NCBI RefSeq assembly: GCF_024679095.1
Contig: NW_026111772.1
Location: 243,501-307,500 of the forward strand
From: Eriocheir sinensis
Lineage: Eukaryota > Arthropoda > Malacostraca > Decapoda > Varunidae
Length of the DNA stretch: 64,000 nt
Direction: 5' to 3'
A model generated the notes under the pieces. It did no database searches, was not told the DNA's origin, and worked only from the letters and a program-made list of their open reading frames with translations. The position numbers and the translations under genes were made by a program. Below are positions 1-10,169 of this stretch, one piece after another; position 1 is the first letter of the stretch; every line of letters begins with the position of its first letter.

Positions 1-1192
1 TATTGGATTTTACTTTCTTTTTCGATCTTATGTACGTGAAGAATTTCTTGGAGTTAGTTTTGATTTCGCGCGCTATTTGCTTTTCATAGTTGCGTTTGCT
101 ACTCCGAATAAGGCTGCGACAAGCTCTGAGGCTGTTGTGGTACTGTGTGCTGGCTTCGGCCGTAGCATTCTCTTTCATCAAATTATAATTCCTTTTTTTT
201 AGGTTTACTGCCCTTTTTATTTCTCTGGTCATCCACGGTGGATCTATGGCCCCATTTACTCGCCTGGATTTCGTAGGCACTGTAGCCTTCTCTACTTGCA
301 ACAGCTTATCTTTGAAGATGTTCCATGCGTTGTCGATTGTATTGTCGGTAATGCCAAGTTGGTCCCAGGTCGTAGGGGGAAGCAGCGCACGGGCTAAGTT
401 GAAATTTCCTTTTTTGTAATCTGGTATCACTGACGGATTATCTACGAGTTTGTGACATATATTGATATTAAAACGGATTAAGTGGTGATCGCACCCATTA
501 AGTTTCTCACCAACTGTACAGTCGCGAATGAGGTCGGGGTCGCTTACTAATACCAGATCCAGCAGATTGTTTTCTCTTGTTGGTTTAGTTACAACTTGAG
601 TGAGGAACGAATCCTCCACCATTTCTATAAGCCTGTTACCCTCTTGATCTCCAGTCATCAGTCCCCAGTCAATGTTAGGGCAGTTAAAGTCCCCAATTAT
701 AATTGTTTCCTTGCTTTGTGTAACAGAGTGAATCTCTTCGTAGAGGGCAGTGTCATCGGCTGCCTGTTGTTTCGGAGGCCTGTATACGGTTGCAAGTGTT
801 AGTTTCTTGTTATTTGCGGTTATTTCCACGCAGACAGAATCGTATTTCTCTGCGTCCTGTTTGTCTATTTTTATGGCAGGGAGTGTACTTTTTACGTAGC
901 AGACTAATCCTCCTCCTTTCTTGTGCTTTCGACTTTTGTGGAAGCTTTCGTACCCAGGGAATGACAGTTCGGATTCTAGATGAGTAGAGTTGGCCCAAGT
1001 CTCTGTGATAGCTACCACATCTGGTTTCTCTGTTGCAATATACGCCCTAATTTCGTCCTTTTTGGGTATTAAACTACGTGCATTTGTGTACATGATAGAA
1101 ATGTGGCCGTGACGAGTTGTATCAGTTCGCTTGTCGGAGGCGTCGTTAGTTACAGTTTCTTGTGAGTCGCACTGACGCTGCGGGTTGGTTGA
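1..1192 (-). CDS. LINE A1 ORF2, endonuclease part (partial, runs off window)
   Basis: The minus strand is open without a stop from 1192 to the window edge. It reads as the apurinic/apyrimidinic-type endonuclease that nicks the target in non-LTR retrotransposition. Visible motifs in order are a YTNARSL start block, ITETW, GGGLVCYVK, VYRPP, IIIGDFNCPNIDW, and a C-terminal (C)DHHLIRF block. These are the usual catalytic blocks of CR1/L2-group LINEs. The reverse transcriptase would lie left of the window. The frame is the same as the upstream ORF1 and is separated from it by one TGA at 1193-1195; the first ATG is at 1091-1093. The family assignment rests on similarity to other copies in this window (5720-6310, 8409-9414) and on the ORF1 type. 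Confidence 0.85.
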
Positions 1193-2536
1193 TCAAGGGC
1201 TGCCTTTGCCCCGTCCTCGCCCGCCGTTTTTTGAAAGGCTTTTCGAAAAGCTTTTCACTGCCTCGTCCAGAAGCCTCCCGAAACGCGCCGACCCAACCTC
1301 ATTCATGTGTAGTCCATCGTTCCAAAACAAGTCTGGGCGCTCAAAGAAGTGGTGCCAGGCATTTGTAAACGCCACGCCTTCGTCGTCACAAATTTCCTTC
1401 AGACTAGTATTGATGGTGCTCGCTTTGCTGTTGAAGCCGGCGTAAGCGCTGATTCTGGGTAGAATTCCAGAGACAATGACGTGAGGGGACTTGGTCTTGT
1501 AACGCCGAATGACCTGACGGTATTTTGATAGTAGGGCCTGAGTTTGAGTAGACTGAACGTCATTTGTCCCCGCGTGAATCAAATAAACTGTGTCTTCCTT
1601 CGCGAGTTCCGTGACAGCTGAAGTAATGTCGTCCAATTTGGCTCCCGGAATACAATAACGCCTCCGCGTCTCTGTATTCCTGCCGCAGAATTCCGTTAAT
1701 TGACCTCTAACCAGCGAGTCCCCTACAAATCTAACAGATGTTTTCAGCTTGTCTGTGCCCTGAAACTGTGTCTGATCTACGCAGACCACAGCAGGAAGAA
1801 TGGTCTTGTGGCGTCTAATGGATGAGTAGTGAGGAGTGGGAGTGTGGTGGCGACTGGACGTGGAGGAGTTAGGAGGGCTGGTAGAGGAGAGGGTCAAGGG
1901 GGAGCCAAGGGAAGATGAGGAAGAGGCGGAAGCGGGTGACTTGGGGGGAGTAGAGGGGGGGGATGTTGAGGATGTGGAGGAGGGGAGAAGAAATGTGAGG
2001 AGGTGCCAGAGGCGGCGGAGGATGCGGAAAAGGCGGCAGGGGTTGACTGGGGAGGAGGAGAGGAGGAGGATGTTGAGGATGTGGAGGAGGGGGGAGAAGA
2101 AATGTATGAGGAGGCGGCAGAGGCGGAGGAAGAGGCGGAAGGGGTTGGGTGGGGGGAAGTAGAGGAGGAGGATGTTGAGGGTGTGGAGGGGGCAGAGGTG
2201 GAGGAGGAGGAAGGGCGGAAGAAGAGTGAGTAAGAGGAATGGGAGTAGGAAGACTAGTTCGTGGTGGTGATGGTGGGATGGGTGGGGGAGGGGGCGGGGG
2301 TGGTGGCGGTGCTGGTGGTGGAGGGTGAAGAAGGGGGGGTGTTGGCGGCCTGTGGTGATGAGGTGGAGGAGGGAAGGGAGGAGGTGGGGGAGGGATGAGA
2401 AATGGAGGGGGCTGAGGTATGTGATCGGGTCAGAATTTCGGAGAACGAAGAAGAAGAAGAAGAATAAGAATAAGAATAAGAAGAAGAAGAAGAAGAAGAA
2501 GGAGGAGGAGGAGGAGTAGGGAGTTGAGTCATGATG
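1193..2536 (-). CDS. LINE A1 ORF1, SGNH-hydrolase (esterase) domain
   Basis: The minus frame ending at a TGA at 1193-1195 is open back to 2536. Its last ~200 codons (from about 1800) form an SGNH/GDSL esterase-like domain. The blocks are GDSLVRG (nucleophile Ser), IPGA (oxyanion Gly), GTND (oxyanion Asn) and NDGLHMN (Asp-x-x-His), so all four consensus residues are present. CR1- and L2-group LINEs are known to carry an esterase in ORF1; its role there is unsettled. No ATG occurs in this frame, and the N-terminal part is Ser/Pro/Thr low complexity encoded by GGA-rich (sense TCC-rich) DNA. The true start is probably the ATG at 2698-2700 of the overlapping frame, so a frameshift lies somewhere between about 2254 and 2536. 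Confidence 0.8.
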   Translation of the reverse strand, partial: HHDSTPYSSSSSFFFFFFFLFLFLFFFFFFVLRNSDPITYLSPLHFSSLPHLLPSLLHLITTGRQHPPFFTLHHQHRHHPRPLPHPSHHHHHELVFLLPFLLLTLLPPFLLLHLCPLHTLNILLLYFPPPNPFRLFLRLCRLLIHFFSPLLHILNILLLSSSPVNPCRLFRILRRLWHLLTFLLPSSTSSTSPPSTPPKSPASASSSSSLGSPLTLSSTSPPNSSTSSRHHTPTPHYSSIRRHKTILPAVVCVDQTQFQGTDKLKTSVRFVGDSLVRGQLTEFCGRNTETRRRYCIPGAKLDDITSAVTELAKEDTVYLIHAGTNDVQSTQTQALLSKYRQVIRRYKTKSPHVIVSGILPRISAYAGFNSKASTINTSLKEICDDEGVAFTNAWHHFFERPDLFWNDGLHMNEVGSARFGRLLDEAVKSFSKSLSKNGGRGRGKGSP

Positions 2537-2700
2537 TCACAAAGTAAAGAATTGGAGCGTTGTAGATCCTCGTTGGTTGATTGTTGTGCCTGAATACGTA
2601 AGTCTAAGACACAGTACCTACACATCGAGTCGCTGGTTTGGTAGTGAATTGCAGCATATTTCTTTGAACAATTACAGCAATTGAAATAGTTGGACGGCAT
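2254..2700 (-). CDS. LINE A1 ORF1 N-terminal Cys-rich module
   Basis: A 148-codon frame starts with ATG at 2698-2700. It opens with two closely spaced cysteine pairs (CCNC near residue 8 and CRYC near residue 28), a likely zinc-binding module, followed by a short helix-like stretch and a long Ser/Pro/Thr tail. Zinc-finger or PHD modules N-terminal to the esterase are known in CR1 ORF1. The frame stops at 2254-2256 but overlaps the esterase frame by about 280 nt inside (GGA)n-type DNA. The most economical reading is a single ORF1 broken by an indel in a microsatellite; programmed frameshifting is a less likely alternative. Confidence 0.6.
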   Translation of the reverse strand: MPSNYFNCCNCSKKYAAIHYQTSDSMCRYCVLDLRIQAQQSTNEDLQRSNSLLCDIMTQLPTPPPPPSSSSSSSYSYSYSSSSSSFSEILTRSHTSAPSISHPSPTSSLPSSTSSPQAANTPPSSPSTTSTATTPAPSPTHPTITTTN

Positions 2701-2900
2701 GATTACTTCTTTTTTTATTTACTGTTGCAAGACGATATAACGGTGAGCTTTACAGTTAAGATGAATTTTGTATCCGCGTGGGCTATGGTGAACACCTGGA
2801 GGGAGGCGGCTTTAAATCGGTCGAGTCACGCGGGAGAGTTTGAGGTGTGGCGTCTATGAGGGCCCACACGTGTTTTCCCTCCGGGATTAAAAATTCTCTG

Positions 2901-3730
2901 GGGGATTAAACTTTTCCTCCTTTTCAAAACAGGTGTGCTGGTGTACGGGTCAAGCTTTGTCCTTCTACGTTAATGACAGATTTTCTACGTTAGTTAGACA
3001 CAAGAAGCTCACTGTCTTTCACTGGGTGCTGTGTTAGGTCGTGTAGTTGTAATCCTACTGAGGAAAGACAGGAAACACAAAAAAGTCGATATATAACTTA
3101 ACCGCTTAGCTCAGCATGGAAGTCCTCTCACTGTAAGGTAATCCTCGCAACACTTCAAACACTAGTTAGACGCGTCACATCACTGAGTTAGACGTTAATT
3201 AATTAGGTTGAGTGGTGCTAAATAAGACAAGTAAACAAGCACAGTTAGTCGTTCGATTTCTGAGAAGGCGTACGGGCCTATTTAAGTAACGGTTAATTAA
3301 AAACGTGGATGAACGGATTTCAAAGTTGTGACGTTAAAATGTAACACACGGAGTCGATTCACACACAAAATAACAAGTGTCGTTTCACCAGACAAGGTGA
3401 AAAGCAAGGTTAAGGTTTGATGCCGAAGAGCAGCAAGGTCAACGTCCGTCCCTTTGAGGAGGTCAGGCGAGACTGTGTGAAGGCGATGACGAACATAAAA
3501 TACAGGTGACGAAGGAGAGAAAAGAAGAAGAAAATGAAGAAAAAAAAGGGATAAAAAAGAGAAATAAGAAGAGGAAAATGAGAAAGAAAAAAAGGAAAGG
3601 AAAATAAGAAACAAATCACTACAGGAAGAAGATAATGCTGACAGCGATAAAGCAAAGAGGAGGGAGAGGACTCAGTTAATAAAGTAAAGCAAGTGATCGC
3701 GAGAGGAGCAACTGAGGGTCATATTCTTTA
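2901..3730. other. No gene recognised
   Basis: This interval has mixed composition, becoming purine-rich (A and G) between about 3500 and 3660. I see no coding domain, no terminal repeats and no recognisable element. Some of it may be 5' UTR or flank of LINE A1. Confidence 0.4.
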
Positions 3731-4670
3731 ACATTTCGTCCACCAAGCACACACATACATTCGACAAGGCTTTCATAGGAGTTTTGGGTCTTTTCAGCGG
3801 TACGTTTATGACTCTGGTGGTAATTTGACCGTTCTTCTGTGCCGTGAACGTGAAAAAGCACTCATGAAAACCCAAATTTTTAAACATTTGACAAACATTC
3901 TTCACGGCTTTCCTAGGAGTTTGGGGCATTTCCAGCGGTACTTTTATGACCCTGGTGGTAGTTTGACCCTTCTTCTGTGCCGTGAACGTGAAAAAGCACT
4001 CATGAAAACCCGAATTCTTAAACATTTGACAAACATTCTTCACGGCTTTCCTAGGAGTTTGGGGCATTTCCAGCGGTACTTTTATGACCCTGGTGGTAGT
4101 TTGACCCTTCTTCTGTGCCGTGAACGTGAAAAAGCACTCATGAAAACCTGAATTCTTAAACATTTGACAAACATTCTTCACGGCTTTCCTAGGAGTTTTG
4201 GGTGTTTCCAGCGGTACTTTTGTGACCCTGGAGGTAGTTTGACCCTTCTTCTGTGCCGTGAACGTGAAAAAGCACTCATGAAAACCCGAATTCTTAAACA
4301 TTTGACAAACATTCTTCACGGCTTTCCTAGGAGTTTTGGGTGTTTCCAGCGGTACTTTTGTGACCCTGGAGGTAGTTTGACCCTTCTTCTGTGCCGTGAA
4401 CGTGAAAAAACACTCATGAGAACCCGATTAATCTCCTTTTCGGCCTCTAGAATCAGTTGACGTGAGAAGTGGAGGCGTCTGAAAATACAGAGAAAATTCT
4501 TACACATTTCGTCCCTCAAGCACACACATTCTTCAAGGCTTTCCTAAGGAGTTTCGGGCATTTCCGGAGGTAGTTTTGTGACCCTGGTGGTAGACTGACC
4601 CTTCCTGTGTACCGTGAACGTGAAAACCGCTAATGAGATCCCGATTAATCTCCTTTTTGACCTCTAGAAT
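3731..4670. repeat. 138-bp tandem repeat, about five units plus a diverged unit
   Basis: The landmark GCCGTGAACGTG recurs at about 3841, 3979, 4117, 4255 and 4393, an exact spacing of 138 bp each time. Internal units are nearly identical. The first unit (from about 3731) and a separated last unit (4500-4670) are diverged and share a variant block with CAAGCACACACAT. Because 138 is 46 codons, both strands stay open across the array: a 215-codon frame on the minus strand (3672-4319) and open frames on the plus strand. I treat this as a minisatellite rather than a gene, since the openness follows from the period. Confidence 0.9.
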
Positions 4671-4698
4671 CAGATTGTAGGAAAATGATTAATGCACA

Positions 4699-4701
<3 letters not shown>

Positions 4702-4746
<45 letters not shown>
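4702..4746. repeat. (TAA)n microsatellite
   Basis: About 15 perfect TAA units. Confidence 0.95.
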
Positions 4747-4957
4747 GATGTTGAGTCGCTATCAGATGAGAGAAGTCGAGTTGCAGGAAGCGTTGCAGAG
4801 ACTGTCATTTGCTTTGCTGTGTTATTCTTTTCATTGTTTTTGCGCTGCACTTTTATTCTTTTTTTCCCCCGATGTGACGGAGATAAAAAAAAAAGTGGAA
4901 AATGTGAGTAAATATTTGTTGAAACACACGCGAGGAGTGTTAATTCTTGCTGGATAT

Positions 4958-4961
<4 letters not shown>

Positions 4962-5041
<80 letters not shown>
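4962..5041. repeat. (TG)n microsatellite
   Basis: About 40 uninterrupted TG dinucleotides. Confidence 0.95.
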
Positions 5042-5044
<3 letters not shown>

Positions 5045-5136
5045 TCGGGGGTACACACTCACCCATCAGGCCCAGGGAGGATTGTGTGACTAAGCCTTTT
5101 CATTTTTTTGCTTTCCTCCGGTTTATTCAGTTTTGT

Positions 5137-5640
5137 TCTCCTCCTCCTCCTCCTCCTCCTCCTCGGACTTTCCCACTAAATCATCTTCCTGTAATTTAAC
5201 GTTTTCTCCTCCATCGCCTCCTTTATCACACTTTGTTTTCTTCTTTCCGCTCACCGTTCCTCATCTTCACCTTAATTTATCTTTCATCTCTCCATCACTG
5301 CCCTTATCCATCATACTCTCCCGCCCCTCCCTTCCTCTCTATCTCTGTCTCCCTCCCTCCCTCTCTTACTCTCTCTCTGTCTCCCCCCCTCCCTCTCTTC
5401 CTCTCTGTCTGTCTCCATCCCTCCCTCTCTTCCTCTCTGTCTCCATCCCTCCCTCTCTTCCTCTCTCTCTGTCTCCCTCCCTCCCTCCCTTTCTTGTCCG
5501 TTAACTCCTTTATTGGTTTTCTCTCCTTTCTGTTCTCTTTCTCAATCTCCTTTTTTTTCTTTCTTTCTGTCTCTTTCTCTGTTTCTTTTTCTTTCTTTCT
5601 TTCTTTCCTCTCCTTCCTTCTCCGTCAAGAGCACATTATC
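5137..5640. repeat. (TCC)n followed by a pyrimidine-rich tract
   Basis: (TCC)n at 5137-5165 is followed by a long C/T-rich stretch with CCCTCCCTCTCT-type units. Open frames here code only Ser/Leu/Pro-rich low complexity and are not genes. Confidence 0.85.
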
Positions 5641-5719
5641 CTGCCGTGAAAATAAACGAACAAGACTCGGAGAAATGACTCCGTTTATGTAGAGCTAGAA
5701 AGTAGCAAATACAATAAGC

Positions 5720-6310
5720 TGACGATTGTAACCATAATTATGTACACCTCCAAAGCAGCAAACAGCTGACGACGCAGCGGTATATGAGGAAAGTCACGCC
5801 ATAACACAAAACAAGAAGTCAGTAATTATTGGGGACTTTAGTAATTGTCCCAACATCGATTGGATCACGATGAATGGAGACCAGGAGGGTAACAGACGTT
5901 GGTAAAGAGATGATTGCGGGGAGACATGATACAAGTCCTCAAGTCCTTCAACAAGTTAAGCAATATAGATCACTCCTGACTCTTCACGTTACGAACTAAC
6001 CCGAGAACAAGAAGCAACGGTAAAACAATTCAAGCGAAGCGATGCAAGACGGATATCGGCAGGAGCTATTTCTAGAACAGAGTCGTCCGCAACTGGAACT
6101 TTCTTCCTGCAGAAGTAGTCGGTGCGGAAACAGTCAACTCCATTTAGAATCCCATTGATCGTCACTTTGCTGCGTCGGGAGTGAACTGAACGTATCCACG
6201 AGTATGGGCAGAAGTGCTTTGATCCTTTCCGCAGGTCACTCCTGTCACTGAAAGCAGGCAGCCTCGCAATGAGCCGACACGCTTTATGTTGCCTGCTCGT
6301 CCATGTTTCC
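5720..6310 (+). mobile_element. LINE family A, copy A2, internally deleted
   Basis: Plus-sense remnants of two distant parts of the family A LINE lie side by side. About 5800-5905 is an endonuclease piece (VIIGDF, NCPNIDW-like and GDQEGNR blocks, as in A1). About 5940-6190 is the C-terminus of the reverse transcriptase ORF, matching copy A3 at 8574-8830. The whole palm domain is missing between them. The 3' UTR (6191-6310) ends in the family's terminal CCATGTTT-type repeats, as in A3 and A4. Several stops and frameshifts show that it is dead. Confidence 0.75.
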
Positions 6311-7140
6311 ATGTTTCTCTCTGCTCTTCCTCCTTCGTCCTTCCTTATTTGCCTCCTTCCTTGTTTCCTCTTCTTCCTCCTCTTTTTCAGGCTTCTTCTC
6401 TGCATCCTATCTTCCTTTCTTTCTTATTTCATATCTTTCTTTCCTCTCCTTCCTCACTTCTCTGTACCTCCCTCATTCCTTCATTCGGTCATTCCTGATC
6501 CCCGCCTTCCCTTCCTTCCTTATCTCTCCCTTCTTATTCTTTACCTTCTTTTTCTCCTCCTTCCATGTTTTTCTTTCCTTTGTTTCCTCTCTCTCCCTCT
6601 TCCTCGTTTCACAACATCCCTTCCTTCCTCCGCACCGTACCTCCTCCTCCTCCTTCTCCTCCTTCTCCTCCTCCTCCTCCTCCTCCCTAACTTCCTTAAT
6701 CCTTCTTTCCCTCCTCCCTCCTCTCCATCAGTGCTTTTACCTCCCCCCTCCTTTTCCTACCTCCTTTTCCTCCCTCCCTCTATCTTTCCTCACCCCAATC
6801 CCCTTAGCCTTATATTAGCCTTTAAATCTTTCCTCCCTCCATGTTTTTTTTCTCCTTTCCTCCAACCCTTCCCTTCTTTCCTTCCATAATTTATCTTTCC
6901 TTCCTTCCCTCACTTCCCCTCCTCTCTTCTCTTTCTCTTTTTATCTTCCTTTTTTTTCATTTTTTCTTTTCATATCCTTTATATTCTTTTGTCTTTCCTC
7001 CAAACCTCATTTCCTACTCACTAACTTTTTTTTCCTTCTTTCCATCTGTTTTCTCTTCTCTCTTCACGCCTCTCTCTCCTCTTCCTCTTTCCCTTCGTCC
7101 AGTCTTTTTCTTCCCGTGTTCGCTTCCGTTCATTTATTTT
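6311..7140. repeat. Pyrimidine-rich tract
   Basis: About 830 bp of C/T-rich DNA with TTCC, CTCCTC and TTTC units. No gene is visible. The last 70 bp resemble 7865-7945. Confidence 0.85.
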
Positions 7141-7860
7141 TTTGTGGCGCGGCCAGACTCTGTCAAGAATCGGTCCCGCAGTCCGCACAGTCCTCGACGA
7201 CGGCGGGCAGTCAGTGTGCAGTCTGCGACGAGCCGGTGTGTGGTTGGGCGTGTCGGCATGCATTCGCCGACAAAATAACGTTAAAATTCCTCGCCGTCCT
7301 GGGGCGAGATCTGAGTTGCTTGGGACTCAGAGGCAAACAGATCCTGAGACTTTTGTTCCCTGCCGTGGTCTATGGTGGAAAACTGTAAGACTGGTGCAGC
7401 GCTGGAGAGGAAAAAGGGTGTGCTTTGCTGAAGGTGGGTATGTATACCAAAAAGTTTCGGTGGACTCTGTTACCATCTTCTGTGAGAAATGTTCTTACAT
7501 AAATAATATTATACATACATGGAAAACGGATACACATGGCAGGGCGGGGTGGGACAAGGACGGTTGGGATTATTTCATACGTCAGGTCACAAGTGGGAGA
7601 TTCAGGTCAACTCCCCTCCCTCACGCTGTGGTGGACGGACGAATGGTTTAAATCCTTGGGGCGGTCGACCGGAGTCAGTGACCATACGCCGATCGGTCGG
7701 TAATGGGCCTGCTCGTGGTCGGCGATGGGCCGACTCGTGGTCGGCGATAGGCCGGCGCGCGGTCAGGGTGAAGTTGCCGACAATCTTGGCGTGCTCGTGG
7801 CCGGCCAAGAATCTGGGCGCGTTCGCCGTCCTTGGTCGTGATGGTGTGACAGGGACTTAT
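7141..7860. other. Unassigned unique-looking island
   Basis: About 720 bp of balanced-to-GC-rich sequence between two related pyrimidine tracts. It holds an imperfect 22-bp tandem repeat (7695-7760). The plus-strand frames seen here (for example 7142-7651) have no recognisable domain. No LRR exon with matching splice phase was found. Origin unknown. Confidence 0.4.
7695..7760. repeat. 22-bp imperfect tandem repeat, three units
   Basis: Three units begin GGTCGG at 7695, 7717 and 7739 and share the core GGTCGGCGATGGGCC with few differences. A fourth GGTC starts at 7761. It is unrelated in sequence to the larger 22-bp array at 54281-55580. Confidence 0.7.
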
Positions 7861-8371
7861 CTGTTCTCCCTTCTCTTCTTTCTTCCTCTATCTCCCTTCG
7901 TCCAGTCTTTCTTTTCCCTCCGTGTTCCCTTCCATTCATCCATTTTTCATTCTCCCTCCCTTTGTCCTCCCCTCTATTTTGTTTGTTTATTTATTTCCTT
8001 CTTTCATTTCACGTTCCTCCCTCCTTTCCTCTCCCCCCCTCCCGTTCTCCCTCTCTCCCTCCTTCGTTTCGTCTTTGATCCAATAAATTTTGTTCTCTTT
8101 TTTCCTGATTGCTTTATCTCCCTCATTCTCTTTCTCCCTCCACCCCTCCCTCCCTCCCTCTCTCTCTCCTTCCCTCCCTCCCTATCTCTCTCCTTCCCTC
8201 CCTCCCTATCTCTCTCCTTCCCTCCCTCCTTCCTCCCCTCCCTCCCTTCTTCTCATTTGCTATGTCGACTTATGAAAAGATTATGATAGAGGTAATTCAC
8301 TTCCTACTCTGGAGGAAAAGGGAGGAGGCGGAGGAGGAGGAGGAGGAGGAGGAGGAGGAGGAGGAGGAGGA
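7861..8371. repeat. Pyrimidine tract and (GGA)n
   Basis: C/T-rich DNA with near-repeats of CTCTCTCCTTCCCTCCCTCC (8150-8250), then a short unique stretch and (GGA)n at 8325-8371. Confidence 0.85.
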
Positions 8372-8408
8372 TTACAAATGAAAAGCAAACAGCAACCGAC
8401 CTCTTGGT

Positions 8409-9414
8409 CTGTTGTTGGTTGAAGGAAGCATGGAAACATGGACTAGCAGGCAGCAGAAAGCCTGTTGGCTCATTACTAGGCTGCCTGCGTTCAGTGATTC
8501 AATCAATCCGTTTGCCATAGGAGTGGCTTGCAGGGAAGGATTAAAGCACTTGTGTATCTACTCTTGGGAGCGTTCAGTTCACTCCCGATGCAGCAAAGTG
8601 GCGATCAATGCGTTTCTTGAAGGAGTTGATGGTCTCTGCGCTAACCACTTCAGCAGGAAGGCTGTTCCAGTGGCGAACAGCTCTATTCGAGAAATAACTC
8701 CTGCCGATGTCGGTATTGCATCGCCTTGCTTGAATTGTTTTTCCGTTGTTTCTTGTTCTCAGGTTGGTTTGTAGCGTGAAGAGTTTGGAGTGATCAACGT
8801 TGCTGAGCTTGTTCAGGTACTTAAAGACTTGTATCATGTCTCCCCGCAGGCGTCTCTTTTCCAACGTGAAGAGGTTGAGTCGCTCGAGTCGCTCTTCATA
8901 GGGCTTCGTCCTCAGTGATGGTATCATCTTCGTGGCGCGGCGCTGTACTCTCTCAAGTAATTCAATGTCTTTCCTGTAATTAGGAGACCAGAATTGCACG
9001 GCGTATTCCAGGTGGGGCCTTACCAGCGAATTGTACAAGGATAACATAACTCCCGGCGTCTTGTATTCGAAGTTCCTCGATATGAACCCAAGCATTGTAT
9101 TGGCTTTCTTACAGGCGGACTTGCAGTGTTTTATTTGTTTCAAGTCACTGCTGATGGTGACCCCGAGGTCTCTTTCCTCTTGCACAACATGTAGTGGTTC
9201 GCCACCCATGTGGTATGTGTGGTTGCTGTTTCTGGATCCGATATGCATTACTTTACATTTGGCAGTGTTGAAGGACATCTGCCATTTTTCTGACCACCGA
9301 GTGATCTGGTTCAGGTCTCTCTGGATAATTTCGCAGTCTGCCGTTGTGAGGGCCTTCCCACCCACCTTTGTGTCGTCGGCAAATTTTGAAAGATTGGATT
9401 TCAATCCAATCCAA
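8409..9414 (-). mobile_element. LINE family A, copy A3 (5'-truncated)
   Basis: Minus-strand copy truncated at 9414 next to (GGA)n and ending at 8409 with the family's 3' tail (CATGGAAACATGGA on the plus strand). It keeps only the C-terminal half of the reverse transcriptase ORF plus 3' UTR. Its 3' UTR matches A2 (6193-6310) and A4 (27300-27457). Confidence 0.85.
8574..9414 (-). CDS. LINE A3 reverse transcriptase, C-terminal half
   Basis: This is the minus-strand frame ending at 8574, with about 280 recognisable codons. It starts just before the catalytic FADDTKVGG block (the YxDD-type motif of CR1-group reverse transcriptases). It continues through WQMSFN, the thumb, and the [15 protein letters not shown] and ERVQRRATKM blocks that are typical of CR1/L2 LINEs, to the natural stop. 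Upstream codons of the same frame (9415-9740) are Ser/Pro low complexity from flanking purine-rich (GGA/GAA) repeats and are not part of the protein. No internal stop is seen in the retained part. Confidence 0.85.
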
Positions 9415-9735
9415 GGAGGAGGAGGAGGAGGAGGAGGAAGGAAGGAAGGAAGGAGAGAGTGAAAGAGAAGGAGAGGAAGAAAAGGAGGAGGAGGAGGAGG
9501 AGGAGGAGGAGAAGAAGGAGAAGTATAAAGAAAGGAAAGAGAAGGAAAATGAGAAAGAAAGAAAATAGAGAAGAAGGAGGAAAGAAAAGAGGAGGAAGAG
9601 GAGGAGAAAGAAAAAGAGGAAAGGAAAGAGAAGGAAAAGGAGGAAGAGGAAGAGAAAAAGGAGGAGAGGGAAAGAAGAGGAGGAAAAAGAGGAAGAGGAA
9701 AAGGAGGAGGAGGAGGAGGAAGAAGACAAGTAATG
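9415..9735. repeat. (GGA)n / purine-rich tract
   Basis: A G- and A-rich tract with GGA, GAAA and GAGGAA units. No gene. Confidence 0.9.
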
Positions 9736-10169
9736 GTCAAATCCAGGCATTGTTAAAAAATTTTAAACAGCTTTCAACATGTCTTCTATGTTTTACTCTC
9801 TCTCTCTCAGTCAAGGAGAGAAAATTGTATTACAGGTTAAAGAAAGAGCAAAGCACGCCCGAAAACATTAGACTTTATCATGATGCCAGGCGACGAGTAA
9901 AAAGATCAGTATGTCAGGCAAAGCGTAGATATAAAGAAAATATTGCAGCCAACTGTAAAAATAATCCGAAATCCTTCTTCAGTTATATAAACAACGGAAA
10001 GGCGATCAGAAGTGGCATTGGACCTTTAACAAACAGCGACGGTGCACTAGTGACTGACAGCCAAAACATTGCAAACCTCTTTAACAATTAATTTTCAACG
10101 GTTTTTAATACTAACAGTCTTCCTCCCACTACCACCTACACCAGCACTAATGTTAATCTTGAGCATGCA

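Larger units (their letters stand above)
1..2900 (-). mobile_element. LINE family A, copy A1 (CR1 group), 5' half
   Basis: This is the 5' half of a CR1-group non-LTR retrotransposon reading leftwards: ORF1 (zinc module, low complexity, esterase), a single in-frame TGA, then the endonuclease. The 5' boundary is not defined; 2701-2900 is taken as probable 5' UTR. The endonuclease is otherwise free of stops over 1.19 kb, suggesting a young copy. Other family A copies are at 5720-6310, 8409-9414 and 21786-27457 (interrupted). Confidence 0.7.

Noticed and set aside
3672..4319. 215-codon minus-strand frame as a repeat protein gene
   Set aside because: Openness follows from the 138-bp period; both strands are open, and no start context, domain or splice signals support a gene.
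7142..7651. 169-codon plus-strand frame in the unique island
   Set aside because: No recognisable domain; also tested for an LRR exon with phase 2 and 72 nt, and none fits.
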